NCBI RefSeq assembly: GCF_029840635.1
Contig: NZ_JAOCCU010000019.1
Coordinates: 1-64,000, forward strand
Direction of reading: 5' to 3'
DNA length: 64,000 bases
From: Mitsuaria sp. GD03876
GTDB taxonomy: Bacteria > Pseudomonadota > Gammaproteobacteria > Burkholderiales > Burkholderiaceae_C
Below are positions 56,801 to 64,000 of this stretch, in pieces. The translations under genes were made by a program, and so were the position numbers. The notes beneath the pieces were generated by a model. That model was not told where the DNA came from. It ran no database searches and saw nothing but the letters and a program-made list of their open reading frames with translations. Numbering within the stretch: the first letter of the stretch is position 1; every line of letters starts with the position of its first letter.

Positions 56801-58301
56801 GTTCCAGCGCGCCGTCCGCGCCGCGACTCGCCTCGAGCGCCAGGTCGAACTGCGCCGATTCCACCGGCACCTCCAGCGCGTCCACCTGGACCCCGTCCAG
56901 CTGGGCGGGCGCTTGATCGTCCTCCTGCATCGCCAGCAGGATCTGGAACAACGGCGAGTGGCTCAGCGAGCGGGCTGGACGCAGCGCTTGAACCAGCCGC
57001 TCGAAGGGCAAAGCTTGATGCGCTTGTGCCTCCAGCACGGTGCGCCGGCTCTGCGCCAGCAGGGCTTCGAAGTCCTGCTCGCCGTCCACGCGGACCCGCA
57101 GCACGAGCGTGTTGACGAAGAAGCCGATGAGATCGGCCAGTTCGGGCCGCTCGCGGTTGGCGCTGGGCGTGCCCACGACGATGTCGGACTCGCCGCTGAA
57201 GCGCGCCAGCAGCGCGGAGAACACCGCGTGCAGTCCCATGAACAGCGTCGCGCCGCGAGCGCGGCACAGCGCTTCGAGCGCGCCGGTGAGCCCGCTATCG
57301 AGCGTGGTGCGCAGCGCGGCACCGTGATGGCGCCGGCGGGCCGGGCGCGGCCGGTCCAACGCCAGACCGTGGATCTCGGGCAGCTGCGCGAGTTGCCGTG
57401 TCCAGTAGGTCAACTGGTCTTGCAGCCGCGCCTGCTGCGTCGCGCCGTGCTGCCAGGCCGCGTAGTCGGTGTACTGGATGGGCAGCACCGGCCACGCGGG
57501 CGCCTCGTCGCGCCCCAGCGCGTCGTAGGCGGCCAGGAAGTCGCGCACCAGCACGCCGGTGGACCAACCGTCACTGGCGATGTGATGCAGCACCACCACG
57601 AGGACGTGCTCTCGCGGGGACAGCCGCAGCAGCCGCGCGCGGATCGGCAGCGCGGACGACAGCGCGAAGGGCTCGTCAACGACGCGGGCCACCGCTGAGC
57701 GTATCGCCGCCTCGCGTACCGCGGCTTCGCGTACCGCGGCTTCGTGCGTGGAAGCGCCGTGCGTCGGGGCGTCCCGCTGCGCGGTCTTGCCCACCGCGGT
57801 AGCACGCTCCCCGTTGTCGACATCACCGGCGTCCACCGGCACGTCCTCGCGTTCCAGCGCGAAGGACTCATCCCCGCGCACGCGCTGAACCGGCTCACCG
57901 TCCACCTCCGCGTACACCGTGCGCAGCACCTCGTGGCGCCGCACCACCTCCCGCAGCGCGGCCTCCAGCCGCGCGTCGTCGAGCTCGCCCGTAAGCGTCA
58001 GCGCCACCGGCATGTGGTACTCCAGGCTCCGTCCACCGCCCAGTCCGTCGATGAGCCACAGCTGCCGCTGGCCGAAGGACAAGGGCCAGTCCTCGCGGTC
58101 CCGGGGCAATGCCGGGATCGCTTCGGCCTGGCCGGCGCGCATGCGGAAATGAGATTCCAGCGCCGCCTTGTGCGCGCGGAGCTGGTCCATCAGTTTGGCA
58201 CCGAGGGTCTCCGGCCGCGCGCCGATGAAGAGCCGGTCCTCACGCAGGCCGATGGCGACATCGCGGGCGTCGAGCTCGCGCAGCAGGTCGTGGAGCGTCA
58301 C
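47814..58301 (-). CDS. NRPS, second synthetase: docking-C-A(Thr)-T-C-A(Gln)-T-C-A(unassigned)-T
   Basis: 3495 residues; the start overlaps the upstream synthetase stop (ATGA). Residues 1-55 (MTLHDLLRELDARDVAIGLR) form a TubC-type docking domain. C1 from about 70 (LCL-type, HHIASDG near 240); A1 core near 755; T1 near 1150; C2 from 1240 (HHLISDN near 1405); A2 core near 1925; T2 near 2320; C3 from 2395 (HHLVLDH near 2540); A3 core near 3015; T3 near 3417; then a tail of about 60 residues rich in Gly/Asp. Codes by eye: DFWNIGMVHK (Thr); DAWQFGLIDK (reported for Gln as I recall); DIGDMGVVDK (not recognised; acidic 278 position hints at a basic side chain). C2 and C3 have the dual E/C-type opening (IEDIYPLTPLQ, VQEILPLTGLQ), so D-Thr and D-Gln are expected. 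No TE; the chain passes to the terminal synthetase. Confidence 0.93.
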   Translation of the reverse strand: MTLHDLLRELDARDVAIGLREDRLFIGARPETLGAKLMDQLRAHKAALESHFRMRAGQAEAIPALPRDREDWPLSFGQRQLWLIDGLGGGRSLEYHMPVALTLTGELDDARLEAALREVVRRHEVLRTVYAEVDGEPVQRVRGDESFALEREDVPVDAGDVDNGERATAVGKTAQRDAPTHGASTHEAAVREAAVREAAIRSAVARVVDEPFALSSALPIRARLLRLSPREHVLVVVLHHIASDGWSTGVLVRDFLAAYDALGRDEAPAWPVLPIQYTDYAAWQHGATQQARLQDQLTYWTRQLAQLPEIHGLALDRPRPARRRHHGAALRTTLDSGLTGALEALCRARGATLFMGLHAVFSALLARFSGESDIVVGTPSANRERPELADLIGFFVNTLVLRVRVDGEQDFEALLAQSRRTVLEAQAHQALPFERLVQALRPARSLSHSPLFQILLAMQEDDQAPAQLDGVQVDALEVPVESAQFDLALEASRGADGALELLWRYDTDLFDEASIQGFAQGLRWLAAAAVQTPDRAIQSLALVSPQERQALLALGQARVAPTPVQGSLAQRFLAQAARTPEAVALVDGQRQWRYDELAKASAALANRLHASGVRRGDRVGVFMSRSAHVVVALLAVLRRGAAYVPLDAMYPDERVAGILEDAQVRTVVADAVTAPRLGERDHVRADVDLDIDINLDTRTDANANANAKGGARANGDGEANSDVGTTAGADGDWASDEVDAGPEDLAYLIYTSGSTGQPKGVMVTHANVLRLFERTDSVFRFGAGDVWALFHSFAFDFSVWEMWGALLHGARLVVVDHEAARSTPLFHALVAEHGVTVLNQTPSAFQAFMEEDRRSPRALALRLVIFGGEALDLRRLVPWFERHGERARLVNMYGITETTVHVTHRDVTPGDALGESGSVIGRAIEDLSLWVLDAASEPVPRGVVGELCVGGPGVARGYWRRPELSAQRFVAHPALPESQRLYRSGDLARLRHDGELEYLGRGDHQLKIRGFRIEAGEIEALLRGMDGIEDACVLGVPRVRPTRLAAYVVMSEAHQASAAYKASEVLDAAAIRDALARQLPEYMVPATVTRVAAWPLTTNGKLDVAALPAPELEENAHEPPIGEREEMLAEVWREELELPRVGRGDNFFQRGGHSLLLVRMAARLRERGWLLDLSSVYAARTLAEMAASLRPATAATPADGSTFATGEVDGGIDGRTHGADGLDRALDGAGASAIPPGCEHITPEMVPLAALERGELDRLVSRVPGGAAVIEDIYPLTPLQTGMLVQHTLQDTGDVYLNRAVFAFDEHALMQRFLAAFQRVVDRHPILRTAFHWEALDRPQQVVMRHAVVPVVELQSDQHDETLETLEAASDPHQLRLDLTAAPLLRAWTIHDAASDRWLLALVDHHLISDNYTLQLIADEIRRQLDGQPLSPRVWPYSRQVARALAVDAAAQEQHFRDAIGPMEAPTAPYGLLDVQCRAEDIGQAELTLDAERSARLRQAARRLSVSPAALFHVAFAALVARTSATPDAVIGTVVSGRQGNEPGLSEAMGLFINTLPLRVALHGHTLDQAVTQTAAGLAALMRHEQATLETVRRATGLEASLPLFTALLNYRHANLLGPRGADTQADLWPGVHLLRSEERTNFPLAVSVDDDGQGFLLTVQALHAIDPARVTAHLDCALTHLLEGMETADAGAGTPALLPVLTQAQRAACLAATDRAPAPADWDESATAVHQLFERQARLRPNATALRFEGTSVDYADLNVRADRVAALLHRHGASTDEPIAVCATRGVAQIVALLAVLKSGAPYLPMDPAYPAERLRLLLDDARPRLIVTDAAGDEALAGLLPNEPVGGLEHLSLRTLADLTPAGQRDPSSAAAASNLDARANANSNARVDDRISTDAEATVDREPPLRAVQARDLAYVIYTSGSTGRPKGVMVSHGALLNHLRWQIREFAIDAHDAVLQRTPMSFDASVWELWTPLATGARLVLVPERSVREPAQLTALIRSESVSIAQFVPSLLEALLPPAGDPPPFQCRLLFCGGEALSPALATRARALATDALVNLYGPTETCIDATFWRCADDASGSVPIGRPIDHTVLAVLDAAGDPVPPGAEGELHIGGAGLARGYLHRPDLTAERFIEIGQPPVRFYRTGDRVRERADGALLFLGRNDRQVKVNGIRLELGEVEDQLRALPGVRQAAAECIAQPDGPSVLVGYLCLDPDDAPEAGDDMQQTGDTAEEHLREILASRLPAALVPAHLLVLDQLPLLPNGKLDRARLPRPARAQARPEAEQATPRSPLEQAIAETWAELLGLAAVSRDDHFFRLGGQSLQAIRVVARLAARGIPCSVAQLYAHPTPAALARVLDDALDSAPAAERPEAPGMDGNGGLPDAAVARLVASLPGGQDNVQEILPLTGLQEGLLYHHLADQQGDAYLLQTVLAFDGPERLEAYLGALRRVIARHDALRTSVHWEHLPHPVQVVHRQVDLVVEPVTDLQAGDAADQLRARFHPAHCRLDITASPLVRIWTAFDPERGRWLALLLAHHLVLDHSTLAIVMDEVGAILAGREAELPPSLPYRDLVAAARDAAADSVERARTFDELLGEVTEPTLPLGLPAEVDDIGDLRVATAPLDAALDTRLRGAAIDAGVSAGTLFHLAWARVLATLADRDDVVFGTVLIGRTRSTLADATAVGLMVNTLPLHVQLSGRSVREALSQVQARLTGLLAHDLTPLAEARRHSRVPAQTPLFSALFNYRHSADNGIRDREMAGIAALSSDEFSNYPLNVDIDDHGPRVAGEDGGGWSLTVQVARPHDPAMILALLRTALESLVTAMAQGGAGLVTDLAILPEAMASRIVAQGTGESLPVEPGGLYARIGRQARVRPTATALVDGDRTFSYAELDAMTGRIAANLASLGLGRGDRIALRLPRGWRLPAAMLGILRAGAAYVPLDADLPDERLAFVLQDARPAAVVLADEADGSPVTGPLATLNRLSIDRLLDEPAAAAAALPDDASLARELAYVVYTSGSTGMPRGVEVEHLGMQHRVEGWIRRFGFDEQPPRVLQMARMSVDICLGDLLKALSTGGTVVLCPEEHLLDAALLFELLDRSQASFGDFVPAVLRELTRHARSTGQTLRHLRQVMVGSEAWYGADLDALRAVLPPSARCYNVYGQTESVVDVSICDVTALAVERAEVVPIGDPLANTQLLVLDRRGAVLPWGVTGELHIGGPGLARGYCNLPEQTAARFLEAAPGARPGRLYRTGDLARLMPDGGMDFLGRADSQVKIRGFRVELQEVEAALLALPQVRCAAVVAHERAPGDRQLVAHVELLPAAAARDDATPRAIRQALRDRLPEHMVPTVVMLSPQLPQLASGKVDRRSLPPPEQDTRDDGGPPATPTEAQVSALWRELLRLDFEPQRNADFFDIGGHSLVAARFVTQCRERLGLAPAIRDVFTQRTVAQIAAVIDLARTLAPAAGEPAAGSGPRVGPDGRDDDGPAHDEALTVTEW
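53199..58084 (-). repeat. C-A(Thr)-T-C duplication unit, copy in the second synthetase
   Basis: Counterpart of 39300-44232. One extra 15-bp unit (GCGTACCGCGGCTTC, around 57714-57743) gives EAAVREAAVREAAIR here against EAAVREAAIR in the other copy, showing slippage since the duplication. Confidence 0.8.
56179..56202. repeat. (TTGGCG)4 in the Thr A domain of the second synthetase
   Basis: Four exact hexamers encoding Asn-Ala, at the same loop as 42347-42370 but with AAC rather than AAT as the repeated Asn codon. Confidence 0.8.
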
Positions 58302-61300
58302 AGGAAGAATCCTTCGTTCATGTCGTCGGCGCGCGCGGCGAGCCGGTCGGAGAGGCGGGCCGTCGTCCGGGCTTGCGTGATGGCGGCGGCCTGGGCCTGC
58401 AAGGTGCTCGCGGTGAACAGCGTGTCCAGCGGCAGTTCGGCGCCCATCGCGGTGCGGATCCGCGTGAGCAGGCGCATGGCCAGCAACGAATGACCGCCCA
58501 GCAGGAAGAAGTCGTGCTCGCGCCCGATCGCGTCGACGCCGAGCAGGTCGCGCCAGATCGAGGCGAGCTGGCGTTCATCGGCGCCTTCGGGCGGCGTGGA
58601 GGTCGCCGCGTCGGCCTGTGTCGGCGCGGGCAGTGCACCGCGATCAAGCTTGCCGTTCGGGGAGGTGGGCAGCTGGGGCAGGCGCATGAAGGCCGCGGGC
58701 ACGAGGTGCTCGGGCAGATGGCGCCTGGCATGCGCGGCGACGGTGGCCTCGTCGGCCTCGCCGACGTGGTAGGCCACCAGCGCCTTCTCATGCGCATCGC
58801 TGCCGCGGACCACTACGACGACGTCGCGCACGCCTTCGCAGCGCGCCAACACGGTCTCGACCTCGCCAGGCTCGACGCGGAATCCGCGCACCTTGGCCTG
58901 GAAGTCCGCTCGTCCGATGAACTCGAGCTCGCCGTCCAGCCGCCAGCGCACGAGGTCGCCGGTGCGGTACATGCGGGCCTGCGGCTCGTCGGTCAAGGAC
59001 CCGTCGGTCAAGGACCCGTCGGTCAAGGACCCGTCGGCCGAGGACCCGTCGGCCGAGGAGTTGCCGGCCGAGGAGTTGCCGGCCGAGGGATCGGTGACGA
59101 AGCGCTCGGCGGTGAGGTCGGGGCGGTTCAGGTAACCGCGCGCCACGCCGACGCCGCCGACCCACAGCTCGCCCGGCACGCCTGCCGGCACTGGCGACAT
59201 CGCCGCGTCCAGCACGTACAGCCGGGTGTTGGCGAAGGGCCGGCCGATGCTCACGCGAGCGCCTTGCTCGGCATGGCGCACGTAGGCGGCGCTGCACGAG
59301 ACCGTGATCTCGGTCGGACCGTAGGTGTTGACCAGCCGGGGACGCAGCGAAGGCTCGTCCCACAGCGTCGCCAGCAGCGCCTCCCACTGCGCCAGCTTGT
59401 GCAGCGAGATCGCGTCGCCGGTGACGTTGACGGTGCGCACGCCGCGCAGCTGCACGGCCGCGCGCGCGGGAGCCTGACTCCATTCGCCCACCAGCGTGTG
59501 CCAGTGCGCGGCGGTGAGATGCACCATCGAGGCGATGCCCGGCTGCTCGCGCGTGCCCAGCGGCTCGCGTCCTGGCGTGAGCGCGGCGCCCGCCAGCAGG
59601 GCAGGGACGATTTCCTCGATGGAGAGGTCGAAGTTCAGCGAGTTCTGCTGCAGGACCACCGAGTCGGCGTCCAGGTCGAACCAGCGCGCGGCGTCCAGCG
59701 CGTAGTTCAGCAGGCCGCGATGCTCGACCATCACGCCCTTGGGGCGGCCGGTGGAGCCGGAGGTGTACATGACGTAGGCCAGCCGCGAGGGCGCGGGGCC
59801 GGCCAGGTCGGGCTCCAGCGACCAAGGCTCGAATGCTGCGAGGACCGCGTCGTTCGACGCGTCGGACAGGGCAGGGGCTGGCGCATCGGCCGGTGAATCC
59901 GCCGACGCCTTGGCTTGCGTATCGGCTTGGTCTTCGCTCAGTGCAGCGCTCCGGACGTCGGCCTGCGCGTCATCTGCAAGCGCTCCGTCAGCCAGCAGTT
60001 CCGCCAGGTCGAAGCTCGCCACGGGCCAGTCGCGCACCGCGGCAGGTACCTCGCCCAGGCGCAGCACGGCGCGAGGTCCGGCGTCTTCCAGCATCTGCGC
60101 CAGGCGCTCGGCGGGATAGCCGGGGTCCAGCGGCAGGTACGCGCCACCGGCCTTCCACACGCCCAGCAGCGCGGCGATGAGCTCGGGCGAGCGTCGTGCG
60201 CAGACCGCCACGCGGTCCTCGGCGCGCACGCCGACGCGGCGCAGCGCCAGTGCCACGTGGCGGGCGCGGGCCTCGAGCTCGGCGTAGCTCCAACGCAGTT
60301 CGCCGTCGATGACCGCCGGCGCGTCCGGGCGAGCCGCCGCCACGCGGGCAATCGCGCGATGCACCAGGCCATCGGCCGGCAGGTCCCGTTCAGTGGCGTT
60401 CCAGCGCGCCAGCAGTCGCGCCTCGCTGTCGGGCAGCGCCGTCAGCGCGCGCACGGGCCGCGGGTCGGCGCTTTCCAGCGCCAGGGTCAGGCCTTCCAGC
60501 GCCCCGACGACGAAGTCCAGCATTCGTGGCGCGCCGACCTCGGCATCCGTCTGCATGACCAGCTCGAAGTCCTGCCCGAGGTCGTCCACCGACAGCGAGA
60601 ACGGATAGTTGGTCCGCTCCTCGCCGTCGAGGATCCGAAGTCCGGTCCCGCTCGACGCCGACGCGGGCGCGGTGTGGCGGTAGTTCAGCAACGCGCTGAA
60701 CAACGGCAGCCGCGCGTCGACCCCGCTGCACCGCTGGGCCAGCGCGAGCGAGGCCTGCTCATGCGCCACCAGCGCGCGGAGCACGCCGCTCATGGTCTCC
60801 ACGGCCTCTTCCGCGCTCGCCTGCGCGAGACGGGCGCGCACCGGCAGCGTGTTGATGAACAGGCCCATCGTGGACTCCACGCCCGAGCGGCCATGCAGCC
60901 GTCCCGACAGCACGGTCCCGAAGGCCACGTCGTCGCGTCCGGAGCAGGTGGCCAGCACCATCGCCCAGGCCACGTGGAACAGCGCCGCGGGGCTGATCCC
61001 GCGCTCACGCGCCGCTTCGCGCAGACGCCTCGACAGCGCCGGATCCAGCGCGCGCTCGGCCTGCGCGATGTCCGTGCCGTCGCCCCGAACCTCCAGCAGG
61101 TCGAAGGGCGCGGTCGGCGACGCCAGGTCGCCGAGCTGCGCGCGGAAGAACGCCTCCGCCTCCGGGCCGGCCTGGCGGTGCAGCGCCTCCGCGACGAACT
61201 CGCGGTAGGGCACCGGCACGGGCAATTCGTCCTGCCGCCCCTGCTCATGGAGCCGCCATTCGGTGTCGATGATCTCCAGCCCCACGTGGTCGAACACCAG

Positions 61301-64000
61301 GTGGTGGCAGCTGAAGACGACCAGGTGGGACCCGTCCTCGCGCTCCGCGATCTCCATCCGCATCAGCGGCGCCTCGTCCAGCGGCAACCACTGGCGCTCG
61401 CGCGCGCACAGCTCACGCATGCGCGCCATCACGTCCTCACCGGGCCCGAAGCGGCGCCAGGTCACCGACAGCGTCGCCTCGCGCCACACGACCTGCACCG
61501 GCTGGGGCAGCGCGTCCCACAGCACCGCCGTGCGCAGCGCGTCGTGGCGGGCCACCAGGTGCTGGACGGTCCGCGCGAAGCGTTCGGTCTCCTCGCGGCC
61601 GCCCAGGGCCAGCAGCACCGGCGTGACATACGGGTCGCTGCGCTGCGTGGCGGCCATGTGCAGGAAGAGCATCCCTTCCTGCAGCGGCATCAGCGGGTAG
61701 ATGTCCTGGATGTTGGCCGCGCCTCCTGGGGTGCGGGCCGCGATGTGGTCGATCTCGTCCTGCGACAGCGTCACCAGCGGCAGCATGTCCGGCGTGATGC
61801 GGGCACAGCCCGGCGCGATGAGGTTGGGCGGCGCCTGGAAGGCCGCGCCGGCCGCGGGGCCTGCAGCCTCCATCGCGCCAGCCAGCGCGCCGAGGTCGGC
61901 TGCCTCCAGGATCTGGTGGATGGACACGTCGGCGCCGTGCTCGCGCAGCCGCGACAGCAGCCGCAGCGACAGCAGGGAATGGCCGCCCAGCGCGAAGAAG
62001 TTGTCGCGCGTGGACACCGGGCGTCCCGGACTCAGCAGTTCCTCCCACAGCGTGGCCAGCAGGCGCTCAGCCGCCGTGGCGGGCGGCACGTGCCTGCCGC
62101 GTGACCCGACCACGGGCGCGGGCAGGGCCGCGCGGTCCAGCTTGCCGTTGACGCTCAGCGGCATCGCCTCGAGCACGATGAAGGCGGCCGGCACCATGTA
62201 CGACGGCAACCGTGTCGCGAGCTTCGCGGCCCAGTCGTGGCCCGTCGCATGCGCCGCGTCCGGCGCCGCCGCTTCCGTCAGCGTGAGGTAGGCCACGAGC
62301 CGCGCATCCCCGGGCGAGTCCTCGCGCAACACCGTCACCGCCTCGCGCACGCCGGGCAGCGCGGTCAGCGCAGCCTCGATCTCGCCGAGCTCGATGCGCT
62401 GGCCGCGCAGCTTCACCTGGAAGTCGTTGCGGCCGAGGTACTCGATCTGTCCGTCCTCGCGCCATTGCCCCAGGTCGCCGGTGCGGTACATGCGCGCCGC
62501 GGGATCCGTGGAGAACGGGTCGCGGACGAAGCGCTCGGCGGTCAGGTCGGGCCGGTTGAGGTAGCCGCGCGCCACCTGCACGCCGGCGATGTGGATCTCG
62601 CCGGGCACGCCCACGGGCACGGGCCGGCCGTGGGCATCCAGGACGTGCAGCCGGGTGTTGTCGATGGGAGCGCCGATCGGCACGGTGCCCTGCGGCGAGC
62701 CCAGCACGCAGGCGTGCCAGCTCACGTCGACGGCGGCCTCGGTCGGCCCGTACAGGTTGTGCAGGCCGGCGTGGGGCCAGCGGCGCAGGAAGCGATCCCG
62801 CTGGACCGGCGCGAGCGCCTCGCCGCTGCAGAAGACGAGACGCAGCGAGGCATGGGCGGTGGACGCCGGCACGCCGTCGAGATAGGCCTGCAGCATCGAG
62901 GGCACGAAGTGCAGCGTGGTGATGCCTTGCTCGTCGATCAGCCGCGCGAGGTAGTCGGGCGAGCGATGTCCCTGGGGACGCGCCATGACCACGCGCGCGC
63001 CGGTGATCAGCGGCCAGAAGAACTCCCAGACCGAGACATCGAATCCGAACGGCGTCTTCTGCAGGACGCGGTCGTCGGCGTCCAGCGCGAAGACGCGCTG
63101 CATCCACAGCAGCCGGTTGACCACGCCGGCGTGTTCGTTCATGACGCCCTTGGGCCGGCCGGTCGATCCCGAGGTGTAGAGCGTATAGACCAGATGACGC
63201 GGACCCAACGCTGGCTGCGCGGGAGCGACCGGCGGCAACGCGTCGAGCATCGCGCGTAACGGAACGGCATCGAGGACCAAAACCTCGGGCGGCGGCGAGC
63301 CGCCGGCATTCGCTTCGGCTTCGGCTTCGGCGTCGACGACGGCCGTTGCGTCGGCGAGGCGGCTGGCGATCGCCTGCTGGGTGAGCACGAGCGCGGGACG
63401 CGCGTCACGCAGGATCCAGCCCAATCTGGCCGGCGGCAGATCGGGATCCAACGGCACGTAGGCGGCGCCGGCCTTGAGCACGCCCAGCAGCGCGACCACC
63501 AGGTCCGCCGATCGTTCCATGCAGACGCCGACCAGTTGGTCCGGACCCGCGCCGCGCGCTGCCAGTGCCTGGGCCAGGCGGTTGGATCGCGCCTGGAGTT
63601 CCGCGTAGGTGAGGGTGCCGTCCTCCGCGCTGACCGCGATCGCTTGCGGCGTGCGTTCGACCTGGGCGTCGAAGAGCGTGTGGACCAGTTCGTCCGCGCC
63701 CGGCAGCTCGCGTGCCGTGTCGTTCCAGCGCGCCAGGCGCTGCTGCTCCGCGGCGGGCAGCGTGGCGAGGGCGAGCAACGCGTCGCGGCTCCCCGTGTCG
63801 AGCGCCTGGATCAGCTGCTCCAGCGCGGTGGCCGTGGCGTCGAGCAGCCGCTCGGCGCCCACGCGATCGTCCACCTGCATGACCAGCGTGAAGTCCTGTC
63901 CGAAGTCGTCCACGGACAGGGTGAACGGGTAGTTGGTGCGTTCCTCGCCGGCGATGACCGGCAGGGCGCCGGTGTCCGCCGAAGTCGGCGCCACGCTGTG
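58298..64000 (-). CDS. NRPS, first visible synthetase: (C)-A(Ser)-T-C-A(Dab)-T, 5' end outside window
   Basis: The frame is open to the window edge, starting inside a condensation domain (HSVAPTSADTG, ERTNYPFTLSVDDFGQDF), so the gene continues to the right; an apparent GTG at 63994 is not a start. A1 (about 63740-62110) has YTSGSTGRPKG and code DVWHFSLVDK, a known Ser code. T1 is near 61980. The C domain (about 61800-60450) opens ITPDMLPLVTLSQ...IQDIYPLMPLQ, has HHLVFDH at about 61300 and looks like a dual E/C type, implying D-Ser. A2 (about 60384-58622) has code DLEHNTTVSK, reported for Dab in PvdL/SyrE-type domains. T2 is near 58490 (LLGGHSLLAMRL), and a 60-residue tail ends in MNEGFFL. The chain passes to the second synthetase. 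Confidence 0.93.
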   Translation of the reverse strand, partial: HSVAPTSADTGALPVIAGEERTNYPFTLSVDDFGQDFTLVMQVDDRVGAERLLDATATALEQLIQALDTGSRDALLALATLPAAEQQRLARWNDTARELPGADELVHTLFDAQVERTPQAIAVSAEDGTLTYAELQARSNRLAQALAARGAGPDQLVGVCMERSADLVVALLGVLKAGAAYVPLDPDLPPARLGWILRDARPALVLTQQAIASRLADATAVVDAEAEAEANAGGSPPPEVLVLDAVPLRAMLDALPPVAPAQPALGPRHLVYTLYTSGSTGRPKGVMNEHAGVVNRLLWMQRVFALDADDRVLQKTPFGFDVSVWEFFWPLITGARVVMARPQGHRSPDYLARLIDEQGITTLHFVPSMLQAYLDGVPASTAHASLRLVFCSGEALAPVQRDRFLRRWPHAGLHNLYGPTEAAVDVSWHACVLGSPQGTVPIGAPIDNTRLHVLDAHGRPVPVGVPGEIHIAGVQVARGYLNRPDLTAERFVRDPFSTDPAARMYRTGDLGQWREDGQIEYLGRNDFQVKLRGQRIELGEIEAALTALPGVREAVTVLREDSPGDARLVAYLTLTEAAAPDAAHATGHDWAAKLATRLPSYMVPAAFIVLEAMPLSVNGKLDRAALPAPVVGSRGRHVPPATAAERLLATLWEELLSPGRPVSTRDNFFALGGHSLLSLRLLSRLREHGADVSIHQILEAADLGALAGAMEAAGPAAGAAFQAPPNLIAPGCARITPDMLPLVTLSQDEIDHIAARTPGGAANIQDIYPLMPLQEGMLFLHMAATQRSDPYVTPVLLALGGREETERFARTVQHLVARHDALRTAVLWDALPQPVQVVWREATLSVTWRRFGPGEDVMARMRELCARERQWLPLDEAPLMRMEIAEREDGSHLVVFSCHHLVFDHVGLEIIDTEWRLHEQGRQDELPVPVPYREFVAEALHRQAGPEAEAFFRAQLGDLASPTAPFDLLEVRGDGTDIAQAERALDPALSRRLREAARERGISPAALFHVAWAMVLATCSGRDDVAFGTVLSGRLHGRSGVESTMGLFINTLPVRARLAQASAEEAVETMSGVLRALVAHEQASLALAQRCSGVDARLPLFSALLNYRHTAPASASSGTGLRILDGEERTNYPFSLSVDDLGQDFELVMQTDAEVGAPRMLDFVVGALEGLTLALESADPRPVRALTALPDSEARLLARWNATERDLPADGLVHRAIARVAAARPDAPAVIDGELRWSYAELEARARHVALALRRVGVRAEDRVAVCARRSPELIAALLGVWKAGGAYLPLDPGYPAERLAQMLEDAGPRAVLRLGEVPAAVRDWPVASFDLAELLADGALADDAQADVRSAALSEDQADTQAKASADSPADAPAPALSDASNDAVLAAFEPWSLEPDLAGPAPSRLAYVMYTSGSTGRPKGVMVEHRGLLNYALDAARWFDLDADSVVLQQNSLNFDLSIEEIVPALLAGAALTPGREPLGTREQPGIASMVHLTAAHWHTLVGEWSQAPARAAVQLRGVRTVNVTGDAISLHKLAQWEALLATLWDEPSLRPRLVNTYGPTEITVSCSAAYVRHAEQGARVSIGRPFANTRLYVLDAAMSPVPAGVPGELWVGGVGVARGYLNRPDLTAERFVTDPSAGNSSAGNSSADGSSADGSLTDGSLTDGSLTDEPQARMYRTGDLVRWRLDGELEFIGRADFQAKVRGFRVEPGEVETVLARCEGVRDVVVVVRGSDAHEKALVAYHVGEADEATVAAHARRHLPEHLVPAAFMRLPQLPTSPNGKLDRGALPAPTQADAATSTPPEGADERQLASIWRDLLGVDAIGREHDFFLLGGHSLLAMRLLTRIRTAMGAELPLDTLFTASTLQAQAAAITQARTTARLSDRLAARADDMNEGFFL
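58622..60384 (-). repeat. Dab adenylation-domain unit, copy in the first visible synthetase
   Basis: Counterpart of 37500-39246; nearly identical from LVHRAIARVAAARPDAPAV through GKLDRGALPAPT, with divergence immediately outside on both sides. Confidence 0.8.
58988..59092. repeat. Seven 15-bp tandem units in the Dab A domain (first visible synthetase)
   Basis: Three exact GTCGGTCAAGGACCC units, then graded variants (GTCGGCCGAGGACCC, GTCGGCCGAGGAGTT, GCCGGCCGAGGAGTT, GCCGGCCGAGGGATC), encode an Asn/Ser/Asp/Gly loop before MYRTGDLV. Confidence 0.9.

Noticed and set aside
58988-59092. CRISPR-like array
   Set aside because: Units are contiguous 15-mers without spacers, lie in frame inside an adenylation domain and differ by graded substitutions.

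Overview
The window is about 70 % G+C with dense coding on both strands. The gene types (NRPS with PvdH/PvdE-like helpers, secreted chitinase, GH64 glucanase, Lrp, MarR and AraC regulators) suggest a soil or plant-associated betaproteobacterium of the Roseateles/Mitsuaria type. That placement is inference from gene content; there is no rRNA or housekeeping marker here. No tRNA, rRNA, CRISPR array or insertion sequence was recognised.

Region 1 (1-13902, + strand) is one tightly packed, translationally coupled gene string. It holds three paralogous DUF4157 (eCIS-core) proteins that share an N-terminal half but carry different C-terminal enzyme-like domains: a HELGGH metallopeptidase-like domain, a papain/transglutaminase-like Cys-His domain, and a Bacillus Tgl-type transglutaminase. 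They are followed by a small unknown protein, an Lgt-like membrane protein, a 105-residue protein with an eCIS-type LQRSVGN motif, and a two-gene [4Fe-4S] acyl-CoA-dehydratase activase system (BadF/HgdC-type double activase plus a COG3581-type partner). The first gene is cut by the window edge, and any contractile-sheath genes would lie to the left.

Region 2 (13903-22627) is a set of single genes: a deletion scar joining the 3' end of a carboxymuconolactone-decarboxylase gene to a truncated AraC regulator; a GH64 beta-1,3-glucanase; a divergent MarR/TetX-like monooxygenase pair around a twin palindromic operator; a divergent Lrp/PrnB-like pair; an esterase; and a secreted two-CBM GH18 chitinase.

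Region 3 (22628-64000, - strand) is a non-ribosomal peptide operon of more than 41 kb, transcribed leftwards and entering the window already inside its first visible synthetase. Three NRPS proteins (the first partial) give nine complete A-T units. Adenylation codes read by eye predict Ser-Dab | Thr-Gln-X | Gln-Thr-Dab-Thr, ending in a thioesterase. Downstream genes supply a Dab-forming aminotransferase, a PvdE/SyrD-type exporter, a type II thioesterase, two VioC-like Fe(II)/2-oxoglutarate hydroxylases, a formyltransferase, a GNAT acetyltransferase, a PvdQ-like Ntn acylase and a Sfp-type phosphopantetheinyl transferase. Most junctions overlap by 1-4 nt. The product is expected to be a Dab-containing, probably acylated, cationic peptide.

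The third visible synthetase (33235-47778) is a mosaic. Its Thr unit (C-A-T-C, about 4.9 kb) is nearly identical to the start of the second synthetase, and its Dab adenylation domain is nearly identical to that of the first. Short in-frame tandem repeats (6, 12 and 15 bp) have expanded in surface loops and differ between these copies.
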